From Mangrovimonas xylaniphaga (GTDB taxonomy: Bacteria; Bacteroidota; Bacteroidia; Flavobacteriales; Flavobacteriaceae): DNA of 64,000 nt. This document shows positions 1 through 7,968 of this stretch, in pieces (positions within the stretch are counted from its first letter, which is position 1; every line of letters starts with the position of its first letter). Made by a program: the position numbers and the translations under genes. The notes beneath the pieces are model-generated. The model was given only the letters and a program-made list of their open reading frames with translations, was not told where the DNA came from and did no database searches. The stretch is taken from assembly GCF_001280435.1 (NCBI RefSeq), contig NZ_LBIP01000017.1, forward strand, positions 124,001 to 188,000, written 5' to 3'.

Positions 1-681
1 TTTTCTAACTTCTATTTTAGCTTTTAATTTTTTACCATAAAGAGATGTTTTGATGTTATCATTTAGAGCATCGTAAATGGTTTCTAAGTATTTAACCGAT
101 GTATTTGGGATTTCCGTTAGGGCTAAATATGGAGATACTTCACTGTCTTTATGGTTTACAGCAAAGTTAATCGTATACAAATATTTACGTTTTATAAGCG
201 TGTTGTATTGAGTTTCGAAATCAAAGCTGGTAGAATCATTGCTTTTTTCCGATTCGAAATGTTCTTTGATCAAATCCAAATTCTTGTTATTGAACTTAGA
301 CATCATCAATAGGTATTCCTCCAAAACCTCCTGTTGTTTCGATCCCTTGATAGAGGCATCAAAATTAAAGTTCTTTAGGGTTGTGTTGATTTCAGTAATA
401 CCCTTGTCCGCAAAAAAAGAAATGTAACGATCGTCATTGTCATTTTTGTTCAGTTTTATTGACAAAACTTGAGGTTCATTTAAGCTGCTGTGCAACTGAA
501 ATTCGGGATTGCCATTTACGACAACCGAATCTACAACTACAAAAGTTGAATCCTGCTGCTGCTCAAGGTAAACGGTTCCTTTTTTTAAACCGTCAACACG
601 AACTTTAACTGTTAAATCGTGAGAATCCGTTCCACAGGAAATTGCCAAAAAGGCAAGGGCTACTATTAATGCGTTCTTCAT
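1..681 (-). CDS. DUF4369-type lipoprotein, 3' end cut by window edge
   Basis: The first 227 residues are visible and the reading frame runs off the left edge. It starts at the ATG complement of 679-681. The N-terminus is a lipoprotein signal (MKNALIVALAFLAISCG) with the lipobox cysteine at residue 16, so the protein is probably anchored to the inner or outer membrane. The following segment (VKVRVDGLKKGTVYLEQ) looks like the DUF4369 beta-sandwich that precedes AhpC/TSA thioredoxin folds in many Bacteroidota lipoproteins. The thioredoxin part, if present, would lie outside the window, so the family call is tentative. Confidence 0.7.
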   Translation of the reverse strand, partial: MKNALIVALAFLAISCGTDSHDLTVKVRVDGLKKGTVYLEQQQDSTFVVVDSVVVNGNPEFQLHSSLNEPQVLSIKLNKNDNDDRYISFFADKGITEINTTLKNFNFDASIKGSKQQEVLEEYLLMMSKFNNKNLDLIKEHFESEKSNDSTSFDFETQYNTLIKRKYLYTINFAVNHKDSEVSPYLALTEIPNTSVKYLETIYDALNDNIKTSLYGKKLKAKIEVRK

Positions 682-729
682 TTTAAAAAATTATTGGATG
701 GCAAATATCTTATAAAAAAAAATTAAAAA

Positions 730-2439
730 CTAACCGGCCGAAGCGATTCTCATCAACTCGGCACATAGGAGGGCTCCATAGGTTCCCACCACATAACCAA
801 ATACTGCTAAAAGGGCACCAACCGTTGCAAGGGAAGGGTGGAAAGCAGCGGCCACAACAGGCGCCGATGCGGCACCTCCAACATTCGCTTGGCTTCCAAC
901 AGCCATGAAAAAGTAAGGAGCTCTAATAAGTTTGGCAACTAAAATAAGCAGGCCAGCATGGATGGTCATCCAAACCAAACCAATTAAAATTAATCCTGGA
1001 TTTTCAAAAATTTTGCCAAGGTCCATTTTCATTCCGATAGTGGCTACCAAAACGTAGATGAATACACTTCCTATTTTGCTGGCACCAGCACCTTCGTAAT
1101 TCTTAGCTTTGGTAAATGACAATAAAATACCAATTAATGTAGCTATGGAAATCAACCAGAAAAACTGACTTCCAAAAGAGGAAAGGGCACTTTTTGGGTT
1201 GCTTACAGCTTCAAAATTGTCTGATAAAAACGTCGAAATTTTATCCGCAGAAAAATGAGCAATTCCAACTGCTGTAAAGGCAAACATCAAAATAACGATT
1301 AGGTCTGTGAGTGTTGGGTTTCTGGTAATCTTTTCACTGAAATTTTGAACTTTTTCCTGTAGTTTGTCAATGGCGCTGTTATCAGCTTTTAGCCAATTGT
1401 CAATTTTGTTTCGCTTGCCAATTCCCAATAACAGGACTGCCATCCAAATATTGGCCACAACAATATCTACCAATACCATACCTCCGTAAAGTTCTTGGTT
1501 GAATTCATAGATTTCCAACATAGCTGCCTGGTTAGCACCACCCCCAATCCAGCTTCCGGCCAAAGTGGCTAAACCTCTCCAAACCGCATCGTGGCCAACG
1601 CCACCAACTGTTTCTGGAGAGAAGGTAGAAATAATTAAAATAGCAATTGGACCACCAATTACAATACCAATGGTACCCGTAAAGAACATCATCAAAGCTT
1701 TCCAACCTAAATTGAAAACGGCTTTAAGGTCAATGCTAATGGTCAATAAAACTAAGGACGCTGGCAGTAAATAGCGACTGGCTACATAATAAGTTTTGGA
1801 AACGTCGGCAGAGATTAATCCGAAGGAGTTGAAGACTGCAGGAATAAGATAACACATTAACAAGCCTGGGACATATTTATAAAATACTGGCCAGAATCCC
1901 TTTTTTTGCGATTCGGTGTAGAACACAAATCCTAGTGCTAACATTAGTAATCCCAATACAATGGCGTCATTTTTAAACAATACAAATTTATTGACGGTAC
2001 TATTTTCTATTTTGGAAGCTACTTGAACAACGTTGCCTGCATGGTCAAATTGAGCTTTGTCAATAGTAAGTAGCTGCGCGTCTTTATAACGTCCTTGCGT
2101 GTGCGCTTTTATGTTGAATAAAGCTTGTTTTTTGGCTATAGCGACTGGAGCATTTCCTGAATATTTTATGATATAGCTTCCATTGTTATCAGAAAAACTT
2201 AAGGAACCTTGGGATAGTTTTTTGTTGAGAATAACTTGCTCCAGTTTTAGGGCTGAATCCGTAGGCGTGATGGTTAAAGAGAAATTACTGAAGTTAATAG
2301 AGTCTACTGCAACAGGTATTTCAAAATCTTCTGAGTAAGCGCTTTCGGGTTTGCCAACATAAACGGTTTGTGCATGGCTGTTTTGGATTGAAAAAAACAT
2401 TGATAAACAGCTAATGACGCAATAAATAAAATATCTCAT
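730..2439 (-). CDS. DUF819 family integral membrane protein with extracytoplasmic N-terminal domain
   Basis: A 569-residue protein. Residues 1-24 are a signal peptide ending SHAQ. Residues about 25-150 are hydrophilic, beta-rich and extracytoplasmic, with a cohesin-like look (VYVGKPESAYSEDFEIPV). From about residue 155 there are roughly ten hydrophobic helices with glycine-rich stretches (LAGSWIGGGANQAAM; GSQANVGGAASAPVVAAA) typical of the DUF819 (YjcL-like) membrane family, whose substrate is not established. Ordinary DUF819 proteins are about 380-400 residues and lack the N-terminal domain. It is a single gene with its own short upstream gap. The membrane family call is secure; the cohesin-like comparison is inference. 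Confidence 0.8.
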   Translation of the reverse strand: MRYFIYCVISCLSMFFSIQNSHAQTVYVGKPESAYSEDFEIPVAVDSINFSNFSLTITPTDSALKLEQVILNKKLSQGSLSFSDNNGSYIIKYSGNAPVAIAKKQALFNIKAHTQGRYKDAQLLTIDKAQFDHAGNVVQVASKIENSTVNKFVLFKNDAIVLGLLMLALGFVFYTESQKKGFWPVFYKYVPGLLMCYLIPAVFNSFGLISADVSKTYYVASRYLLPASLVLLTISIDLKAVFNLGWKALMMFFTGTIGIVIGGPIAILIISTFSPETVGGVGHDAVWRGLATLAGSWIGGGANQAAMLEIYEFNQELYGGMVLVDIVVANIWMAVLLLGIGKRNKIDNWLKADNSAIDKLQEKVQNFSEKITRNPTLTDLIVILMFAFTAVGIAHFSADKISTFLSDNFEAVSNPKSALSSFGSQFFWLISIATLIGILLSFTKAKNYEGAGASKIGSVFIYVLVATIGMKMDLGKIFENPGLILIGLVWMTIHAGLLILVAKLIRAPYFFMAVGSQANVGGAASAPVVAAAFHPSLATVGALLAVFGYVVGTYGALLCAELMRIASAG

Positions 2440-2496
2440 GGGTAAGTGAATTGAGTTGCAAAAGTGACAAAATTATTCCATAAAAAAAAGCGACCT

Positions 2497-2682
2497 CTAA
2501 GTGTCGCTTTCTTCATTTGAATCTGTATTCTTTTTTGGTGCTCTATTGTGGTTTTTAAGACTTTGCATCAGCATCCATTCAATTTGGCCATTGGTGCTTC
2601 TGAACTCATCCGAAGCCCATTTTTCAATGGCCTTGAGCATCTCTTCATTAATCCGTAATGCAAAAGCTTTCTTTTTAGACAT
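2497..2682 (-). CDS. Arc-type ribbon-helix-helix protein, 61 aa
   Basis: A small basic protein. The N-terminal strand KKKAFALRI followed by two helices (NEEMLKAIEKWASDEF; STNGQIEWMLMQSLKNH) fits the Arc/MetJ ribbon-helix-helix fold, which dimerises and binds DNA through the strand. A charged tail rich in Asn, Glu and Asp follows. It overlaps the end of the upstream membrane protein gene by 8 bases, so the two are probably translationally coupled. It is the last gene of a four-gene unit with an SPFH protein and may regulate that unit or a distant target. No toxin partner is visible, so a toxin-antitoxin role is not supported. Confidence 0.8.
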   Translation of the reverse strand: MSKKKAFALRINEEMLKAIEKWASDEFRSTNGQIEWMLMQSLKNHNRAPKKNTDSNEESDT

Positions 2683-3202
2683 AATTTTCTTCTATAAATT
2701 CTGGATTATATGTTTCTGATTTAAACTTCTTTAAGGTATCATAAAATTCATTGGCCTTTGAGGTACTTATAAGAAGTGGCTTTTTGGCATCATAAATAAT
2801 CTTTACAACTTTGTCTGTTCCAGTTGTGGTTATAACATCTTCTTTTGAAAATAGGTTCCATTTGGCAACGGCATAACCTCCATTAAGGCTTGAATAGTTT
2901 TCAATTTGAAAATCTGTAACTTGTTTTAATTGTATGGTTTTCCATTTTCTACAAAAGGGAGGGTAGCGGTAATGGATGCCTTCTTTGTTAATCTTTGTGT
3001 AAATTACAGATTTTTGAATAAAAAGAATGATAAGTAAATTTATGATTAAAATAGAGCCAATATCAAAAAGTGTACTGTCTAAATCGGCTATTCCTTTTTT
3101 ATATTTTTTGAATAGGAATAGAGTGGCTACCATAAAATCTACTACAAGAAAGATGTAAATCCAGTTGCCTATTTGTTGTTTTTCAAAAAACTCCTTTTCC
3201 AT
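2675..3202 (-). CDS. membrane protein with two N-terminal helices and a PH-like cytosolic domain
   Basis: A 175-residue protein not recognised by family name. Two hydrophobic helices lie at about residues 13-31 and 46-64. The rest is soluble and beta-rich, with a pattern like bacterial PH domains (KEGIHYRYPPFCRKWKTI, then VVKIIYDAKKPLLIST). The second gene downstream of the SPFH gene on the same strand, it overlaps the ribbon-helix-helix gene by 8 bases. The context suggests a membrane-associated partner of the SPFH protein. Function unknown. Confidence 0.65.
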   Translation of the reverse strand: MEKEFFEKQQIGNWIYIFLVVDFMVATLFLFKKYKKGIADLDSTLFDIGSILIINLLIILFIQKSVIYTKINKEGIHYRYPPFCRKWKTIQLKQVTDFQIENYSSLNGGYAVAKWNLFSKEDVITTTGTDKVVKIIYDAKKPLLISTSKANEFYDTLKKFKSETYNPEFIEENYV

Positions 3203-3241
3203 ATTTGCTTTGTATAAAAGGTACTTCTTAAAGAAGTGATT

Positions 3242-3400
3242 TTATCTAAATTTTTCACGCTCAAAAACTATGGTTGTCATGGATGCATTAATGTGTATCA
3301 CCTTCCAACCTTCACGAGCGTGTTGGTTGAGGTGGTCCTCAAGTTTTTGGCTAGGATTTCGTAGTCCTATAGATCTAGAGCTTACTTTGTATTCTTTCAT
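3242..3400 (-). CDS. DUF4177-like small protein, 52 aa
   Basis: A short gene starting at the ATG complement of 3398-3400 and stopping at 3242-3244. The protein begins MKEYKVSSRSIGL and has the DUF4177 hallmark: an N-terminal beta strand, a helix with LEDHLNQHAREGWKV, and a final strand TTIVFER. Many DUF4177 proteins are about 50-60 residues, so this is full length. It starts one base after the stop of the SPFH gene, so the two are almost certainly co-transcribed and coupled. Its biochemical role is unknown. Confidence 0.8.
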   Translation of the reverse strand: MKEYKVSSRSIGLRNPSQKLEDHLNQHAREGWKVIHINASMTTIVFEREKFR

Positions 3401-3401
3401 A

Positions 3402-4262
3402 TTAATGATTTAGGGTTCCTGTATTTAATACTGGAGAAGCATCTTTGTCGCCACAAAGAACAACCATGAGGTTGCTAACCATAGCGGCTTTGCGTTCTTC
3501 ATCCAATTCTACAATTTCTTTTTTGTTGAGTTCTTCCAAGGCCATTTCCACCATGCTTACCGCTCCTTCCACAATTTTATGTCTGGCCGCAACAATGGCA
3601 GTAGCTTGTTGGCGTTTTAACATGGCATTTGCAATTTCTTGGGCATAGGCTAGATAACCAATTCTTGCTTCCAAGACTTCTATACCGGCGATGGAAAGAC
3701 GTTCGTCAATCTCTTTTTCAAGAGCATTACTAACTTCGTTTACACTGGAACGTAATGTAATGTCTTCGTCATGACCTTCGTCTGCAAAATTGTCATAGGG
3801 GTACATACTTGCCAGCTTTCTTACAGCGGCATCGGTTTGCACTCTTACAAAGTTCTCATAATTGTCTACATCAAATGCGGCTTTGTAGGTGTCCTGTACA
3901 CGCCAAACCAATATGGTGCTAATCATTACTGGATTCCCCAATTTGTCATTTACCTTAAGACGTTCGCTATCAAAATTACTAGCTCTAAGTGATATTTTCT
4001 TTTTGGTATAAAAGGGATTCACCCAATAGAAACCATTCTTTTTTACAGAACCTTTGTATTCTCCAAACAGCAATAAAACTCTAGAGTTATTAGGTTGAAC
4101 CATTATAAAACCTAAAGCAATTGGGATAGCCAAAATTATGGCAAATACAAACCAAGGGGTTTGGAATACAGCGAAAGTCGCAATACCTCCAAAAAATAGG
4201 ACAAGAAATAGAAACAGCATAAGATAGCCATTGGCAGGAACGATAATTTTTTCTTCTTTCAT
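3402..4262 (-). CDS. SPFH (stomatin/prohibitin/flotillin-like) membrane protein
   Basis: A 286-residue protein. Two closely spaced hydrophobic helices at about residues 12-30 and 34-54 anchor it, followed by an SPFH (band 7) domain at about 58-240: RVLLLFGEYKGSVKKNGFYW, then VMISTILVWRV and the helix with EIANAMLKRQQATAIVAAR. SPFH proteins form large oligomeric rings that organise membrane microdomains or hold proteases. It is the first gene of a tight unit: DUF4177 one base downstream, then a two-helix membrane protein and a ribbon-helix-helix protein. A flavobacterial-type promoter lies at 4299-4329. The family is clear; the specific role is not. Confidence 0.9.
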   Translation of the reverse strand: MKEEKIIVPANGYLMLFLFLVLFFGGIATFAVFQTPWFVFAIILAIPIALGFIMVQPNNSRVLLLFGEYKGSVKKNGFYWVNPFYTKKKISLRASNFDSERLKVNDKLGNPVMISTILVWRVQDTYKAAFDVDNYENFVRVQTDAAVRKLASMYPYDNFADEGHDEDITLRSSVNEVSNALEKEIDERLSIAGIEVLEARIGYLAYAQEIANAMLKRQQATAIVAARHKIVEGAVSMVEMALEELNKKEIVELDEERKAAMVSNLMVVLCGDKDASPVLNTGTLNH

Positions 4263-4298
4263 CTTTGATTGATTTATAGTGATATTAAAATGATATCA

Positions 4299-4329
4299 TA
4301 AAGATATGTGAAAATTTAATCATGACAAA
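4299..4329 (-). promoter_or_regulatory. flavobacterial-type promoter for the SPFH unit
   Basis: Read on the minus strand, TTTG (complement of 4326-4329) is followed after 19 bases by TATCTTTA (complement of 4299-4306), one base from the TAnnTTTG -7 consensus of Bacteroidota. It is 37 bases before the SPFH start codon. An 8-base palindrome TGATATCA sits just downstream at 4291-4298, a possible operator. Confidence 0.5.
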
Positions 4330-4407
4330 ATTGTTTTTGGTATGACTATTGGAAATTATGCAATCGTAATAGTAATATTACATTTGGTTGGTTAATTAGT
4401 TGAAATG

Positions 4408-4435
4408 AAAAGCACCCTTTTTAGAGGGTGCTTTT
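4408..4435 (-). terminator. bidirectional hairpin terminator
   Basis: Perfect 11-base arms (4408-4418 and 4425-4435) with a 6-base loop and T tracts at both ends. It lies 23 bases beyond the stop codon of the beta-barrel gene at 4459. Confidence 0.8.
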
Positions 4436-4458
4436 CTTCATTTATATAGGGAGATAAT

Positions 4459-5187
4459 TTAATTATAAGGACAATGGCATTTGTTGCTCTTGAATAGGTT
4501 TGAGAAAAAGCCATCGAGATCATCGGGGTTGGTACGGAAAATATCTATAAAAACACTTAAACGTAGCATGTTGGGTTTATAGGATCTTAGATCTGCTAAG
4601 TTGACTCCGTAATCACTATAAACAATGTCCAGTAATTCTTCTTGTGTTTCTTTCATCCCTTGCTCGTACCTTAGGTCTACTCCAAATCTACCAAAACGTA
4701 CCATAACCCCAAAACTGAAGTTTACCGTGGTTGTATCCAAATCTGGACCTCCATCACTATAGGACGTTACTTGAACGCCATCAAGTGTGGTGTCATTATA
4801 AAAATTGAATCCAGGTCCAAGATAAATAGACACAGGATCAAAAATTTCAAAACCGACCAAAACGGGCACTTCTATTCTTGAGGTTTTCCAGTAAGCTTTT
4901 TTATCTGGAAACTCATAACTGTTTTTGGAGGACAAATAAACTATTTCAGGTCTTAGAAAGAACTTGCCATATTCAGCAATAAAATAACCTCCAAACTGAT
5001 AACCTAATTCCTTGTTTGGGGAGAATAATTCATCAGGGTGACCTGTTTGAAATGATCCTCCTCTAGAATTGATATCGCCTATAGTGTAGTAATTTAATCC
5101 CCCTTTGGCTCCTATGGCAAATTCCTGGGCTTTGGAGGAATATATTCCCAATAGGCAAGTGACAAGTAGTAAAATTGTTGCTCGCAT
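4459..5187 (-). CDS. outer-membrane beta-barrel protein, PorT-like
   Basis: A 242-residue protein with a signal peptide (MRATILLLVTCLLGIYSSKAQ) and then alternating amphipathic strands typical of the small OMP_b-brl/PorT-family barrels: FAIGAKGGLNYYTIG, YQFGGYFIAEYGKFFLRPEI, VSIYLGPGFNFYND and VNFSFGVMVRFGRFGVDLRY. These sit in the outer membrane; the function of most members is unknown. The C-terminus ends with KCHCPYN rather than an aromatic residue, which is unusual for a barrel. Monocistronic, with its own terminator at 4408-4435. Confidence 0.8.
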   Translation of the reverse strand: MRATILLLVTCLLGIYSSKAQEFAIGAKGGLNYYTIGDINSRGGSFQTGHPDELFSPNKELGYQFGGYFIAEYGKFFLRPEIVYLSSKNSYEFPDKKAYWKTSRIEVPVLVGFEIFDPVSIYLGPGFNFYNDTTLDGVQVTSYSDGGPDLDTTTVNFSFGVMVRFGRFGVDLRYEQGMKETQEELLDIVYSDYGVNLADLRSYKPNMLRLSVFIDIFRTNPDDLDGFFSNLFKSNKCHCPYN

Positions 5188-5329
5188 TGTTAATTAGTGG
5201 GATTGGTAATACTATTAAAACTAATTTAACACAACTATACGTACACAATTTATTCGATTAGCAACCTTATTTTTCGTTAATCTTGTTAAAATATTTGAAA
5301 ATGAATATTTTAACATGAATGTGTCTAGG

Positions 5330-6265
5330 TTAATTTGATTTTATAAAAGCCGAAATACTTTCCACTAAATCTTGAGAAATAGGAAGAGAGGTATCATTGT
5401 AAGTTTTAAAATTTTCAAGTTCGTTGTCATCCACTTCTATAAATACATGATTCATTTTATCTATGATTTTCAATTGGGCATTTGGCGCAGCACTTTTCAA
5501 TAGCCCCGCATCTGCCTCGGAAATTTGTAAATCATTGGTGCCATTTAGAATTAAGATAGGCATGTCCAGCATAGCAATACTAGCTTGTGGATCATATCGC
5601 ATCCAATTAATCATAAAGGGCTGGATGTCTAAATTGAAAATGGAGTTTAGGGCAGGGGAGTACTCTGTAGTGGTTTGACCAGACTTTAAGATATCGATAA
5701 CTCTGTTGCTTTCTTCAGAAAATTGAGGTGCGCTTTTAGCAATCTGCTCTTTTAAAACTTCATCGATACCTTTACCTGGTCCTGCCAACGAGATAAACCC
5801 ATTGGCATTGTCTTTGGCTGCCAACATGCCTATAAGGCTACCTTGGCTATGTCCTATGATGTAAATCTTGGAAAAGGCCTTTTTCTTTTTGAAATATTGT
5901 AGTACATCCGAGGCATCAGTTACAAAGTCGTCAAACATGATTTCTTCGTCTAACTTTCCAGTTTGTAATAATTTAACCGAACGCTTGTCATATCTAAATG
6001 TAGCAATACCCTCTTTGGTTAAAGCTTCAGCCAATTTTTTTAGTGAATTGTTTTTAGCAAAATTTTGATTTCCATTTCTATCTGTTGGACCAGATCCAGC
6101 AATTAAAATTGCCAATGGCGGTTTTTGAATGCCGTTGGGTATTAATAAGGTGCCATCAATAATTTCATTTACAGAGATATTTTCAGAGATGAAATTTGCT
6201 TCCTGTGCCATTAAACTAAAGTTGACACAAACAAAACAGGTTAAAAGGAAAAAAATAGATTTCAT
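5330..6265 (-). CDS. secreted alpha/beta hydrolase
   Basis: A 311-residue protein when started at the ATG complement of 6263-6265; an in-frame ATG 24 bases upstream would put eight residues before the signal peptide and is less likely. The signal peptide is MKSIFFLLTCFVCVNFSLMAQ. The alpha/beta hydrolase core shows the oxyanion stretch LIAGSGPTDRNGNQ, the nucleophile elbow GHSQGS, an acid region NGTNDLQI and a late histidine in MNHVFIEVD. The arrangement fits serine esterases or acyl hydrolases of the dienelactone hydrolase/BAAT-like group. The substrate is not predictable. No close operon partner. Confidence 0.85.
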   Translation of the reverse strand: MKSIFFLLTCFVCVNFSLMAQEANFISENISVNEIIDGTLLIPNGIQKPPLAILIAGSGPTDRNGNQNFAKNNSLKKLAEALTKEGIATFRYDKRSVKLLQTGKLDEEIMFDDFVTDASDVLQYFKKKKAFSKIYIIGHSQGSLIGMLAAKDNANGFISLAGPGKGIDEVLKEQIAKSAPQFSEESNRVIDILKSGQTTTEYSPALNSIFNLDIQPFMINWMRYDPQASIAMLDMPILILNGTNDLQISEADAGLLKSAAPNAQLKIIDKMNHVFIEVDDNELENFKTYNDTSLPISQDLVESISAFIKSN

Positions 6266-6647
6266 AGCTGGTCCTTGGTTTATTTTCAAATTTAAACAAA
6301 AGTACCCATCATTCTATTTGGGAAACGCTTTCTCTGTTAAATTGTTGCTTTTTCAGATGAGAAAATTGAAAATTTCAAGATGCATTTTGTCGGTAAAACG
6401 TGTGTTTTTGTCTTTAAATGTTAAAATTATGTGTATTTCATCGATTTATTATGTATTTTAATCGATGGAATAAAATATTGTTTTACATTTGAAGTGTACT
6501 AGAAATTTAGTTTTTAGTTCAATGGATTAATTAATTAATATTTGCATTATGTTGTTGGCTTTAGAGACCCTAAATCTACACATGTAAAACAGCAAATTAG
6601 GAAAACCGAGATTGAGGGATCTCGGTTTTTTCTTTTTATAGGGTTTT
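6266..6647. other. 382-base intergenic region with a plus-strand-oriented terminator
   Basis: No convincing protein gene. It separates the hydrolase start from the alkB stop. The only clear structure is the hairpin at 6602-6629, whose T tract is on the plus strand although no plus-strand gene precedes it. A plus-strand small RNA is therefore possible. Confidence 0.5.
6602..6629 (+). terminator. rho-independent terminator, plus orientation
   Basis: Arms 6602-6612 and 6619-6629 (11 perfect pairs, GC in the middle) followed on the plus strand by a run ending at 6636 with 11 T in 12 bases. In the minus direction only four T follow the stem, so it is a weaker stop for alkB. Confidence 0.75.
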
Positions 6648-7247
6648 TTAAATCAACTTTCTAAACGTTAAATTGATTCTTGGGTCAACCTTTCGTTTCG
6701 TTTTTGCAATTTGATGCAACCAATGTTTCTGCATAGCGCCTTTCATAATCAATAAACTTCCGTGCTGTAATAGCACTTTATGTCGCTCATTTTTTAATTG
6801 ACGATGTTTAAAATGAAAATAGCGCTCTTCACCAAAACTTAGCGAAGCAATCACAGGATGGATGCCTAATGAAGCCTCATTGTCCGCATGCCAACCATTA
6901 CTGTCATTGCCATTTCTGTAGAGGTTTAAAAGCACGGAGTTAAAATGATGTTGGGTTTCCTCTTCAACCTTAGTTTTGATTTCCAAAAGATCTTTGGAGA
7001 ACGGATTAGGATGCATCGTAATACCTGAATAGCTGTAAGGTGTATTGCTTTCACCATATAAAGCAGTTAATCTTGGTTGTTGATAGGTTTTTCCGAATAC
7101 TTTTATTTCATCCTGCTGCCATTTAATATCATCCAAAAGCCTTTCAAAGTAATAAGAAGCTTCTTGGTTTGAGAAGAAATTTGCGATGTAAATAAGTTCT
7201 GCATCAGGTAATTTCCAAACCAGTTTTTCCTCAGAAAATAAATCCAT
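6648..7247 (-). CDS. alkB: AlkB-type 2-oxoglutarate/Fe(II) dioxygenase
   Basis: A 199-residue protein of the AlkB family, which repairs alkylated bases in DNA or RNA by oxidative demethylation. The iron ligands are H120 and D122 in GWHADNEASLG plus a histidine near MQKHWLHQIA, and the 2-oxoglutarate-binding arginine motif PRINLTFR is near the C-terminus. PRLTALYG and SFGEERYFHFKH are also typical of the ALKBH2/3-like group common in Bacteroidota. Its start is only 31 bases from the divergent dipeptidase gene. Confidence 0.9.
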   Translation of the reverse strand: MDLFSEEKLVWKLPDAELIYIANFFSNQEASYYFERLLDDIKWQQDEIKVFGKTYQQPRLTALYGESNTPYSYSGITMHPNPFSKDLLEIKTKVEEETQHHFNSVLLNLYRNGNDSNGWHADNEASLGIHPVIASLSFGEERYFHFKHRQLKNERHKVLLQHGSLLIMKGAMQKHWLHQIAKTKRKVDPRINLTFRKLI

Positions 7248-7278
7248 AGCCTTAAATTTTCTAAATTAGCTTAACATT

Positions 7279-7959
7279 ATGAAGAACAAAATACTGATAA
7301 TACTATTTATAATAGTAAGTCTTGCTTTTAAATTACAGGAGACAAATACCTTGCCCGAAGGTTTTGTTTATGCCGATTCTGTTATTCCAGATATTGAGGT
7401 GGAACTTCGATACTATAGCTCCCATAATTTTGTTGGAGATACCATTACAGGTTATCAAGCCAATAGGTTGATATTGACCAAACAGGCAGCAGAAGCCTTG
7501 AAGTTGGTGCAAGATGATCTGCAACAGCAAAACTTGTGCTTAAAGGTGTATGATGGTTACAGGCCACAACGAGCTGTTAATCATTTTATGGAATGGGCAC
7601 GTAATTTGACGGACACGATTAAAAAACAAGAATTCTATCCTAATGTCAATAAGAAATATTTATTTCGTGATGGCTATATTGCGACGCGTTCTGGACACAG
7701 TAGGGGGAGTACCTTGGACCTTACCATTGTAGATGCCGAAACTTTAGAGCCATTGGACATGGGAAGTCCTTACGATTTTTTTGGAATACCTTCTTGGGTA
7801 TCTTATGAAGGGATTACTAAAGAACAAAAGGAAAATCGGCAATTACTGCAAAAGGTTATGAATAAGCATAACTTTAGGAGTTATTCAAAGGAGTGGTGGC
7901 ATTTTACCTTGCGTTGGGAGCCATTTCCAGACACTTATTTCGATTTTCCTGTGAAGTAA
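7279..7959 (+). CDS. D-alanyl-D-alanine dipeptidase, VanX/DdpX-like (M15)
   Basis: A 226-residue protein with an N-terminal signal peptide (MKNKILIILFIIVSLAF). Peptidase family M15D metal site: SGHSRGSTLDLTIVD supplies the histidine and aspartate ligands, and KEWWHF supplies the catalytic glutamate and third histidine. VYDGYRPQRAVNHF is a conserved substrate-pocket segment. It would hydrolyse D-Ala-D-Ala in the periplasm for peptidoglycan recycling. There are no vanHA or transporter genes nearby, so a resistance role is not suggested. It converges on the next minus-strand gene with a 9-base gap. Confidence 0.9.
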   Translation: MKNKILIILFIIVSLAFKLQETNTLPEGFVYADSVIPDIEVELRYYSSHNFVGDTITGYQANRLILTKQAAEALKLVQDDLQQQNLCLKVYDGYRPQRAVNHFMEWARNLTDTIKKQEFYPNVNKKYLFRDGYIATRSGHSRGSTLDLTIVDAETLEPLDMGSPYDFFGIPSWVSYEGITKEQKENRQLLQKVMNKHNFRSYSKEWWHFTLRWEPFPDTYFDFPVK

Positions 7960-7968
7960 ATGTACTTT

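Noticed and set aside
2497-2682. Ribbon-helix-helix protein as an antitoxin
   Set aside because: The overlapping partner is a membrane protein with a PH-like domain, not a known toxin fold.
6129-6461. 110-codon plus-strand frame across the hydrolase start
   Set aside because: About half overlaps the signal-peptide region of the hydrolase gene and the protein has no known features; a random frame in AT-rich DNA.
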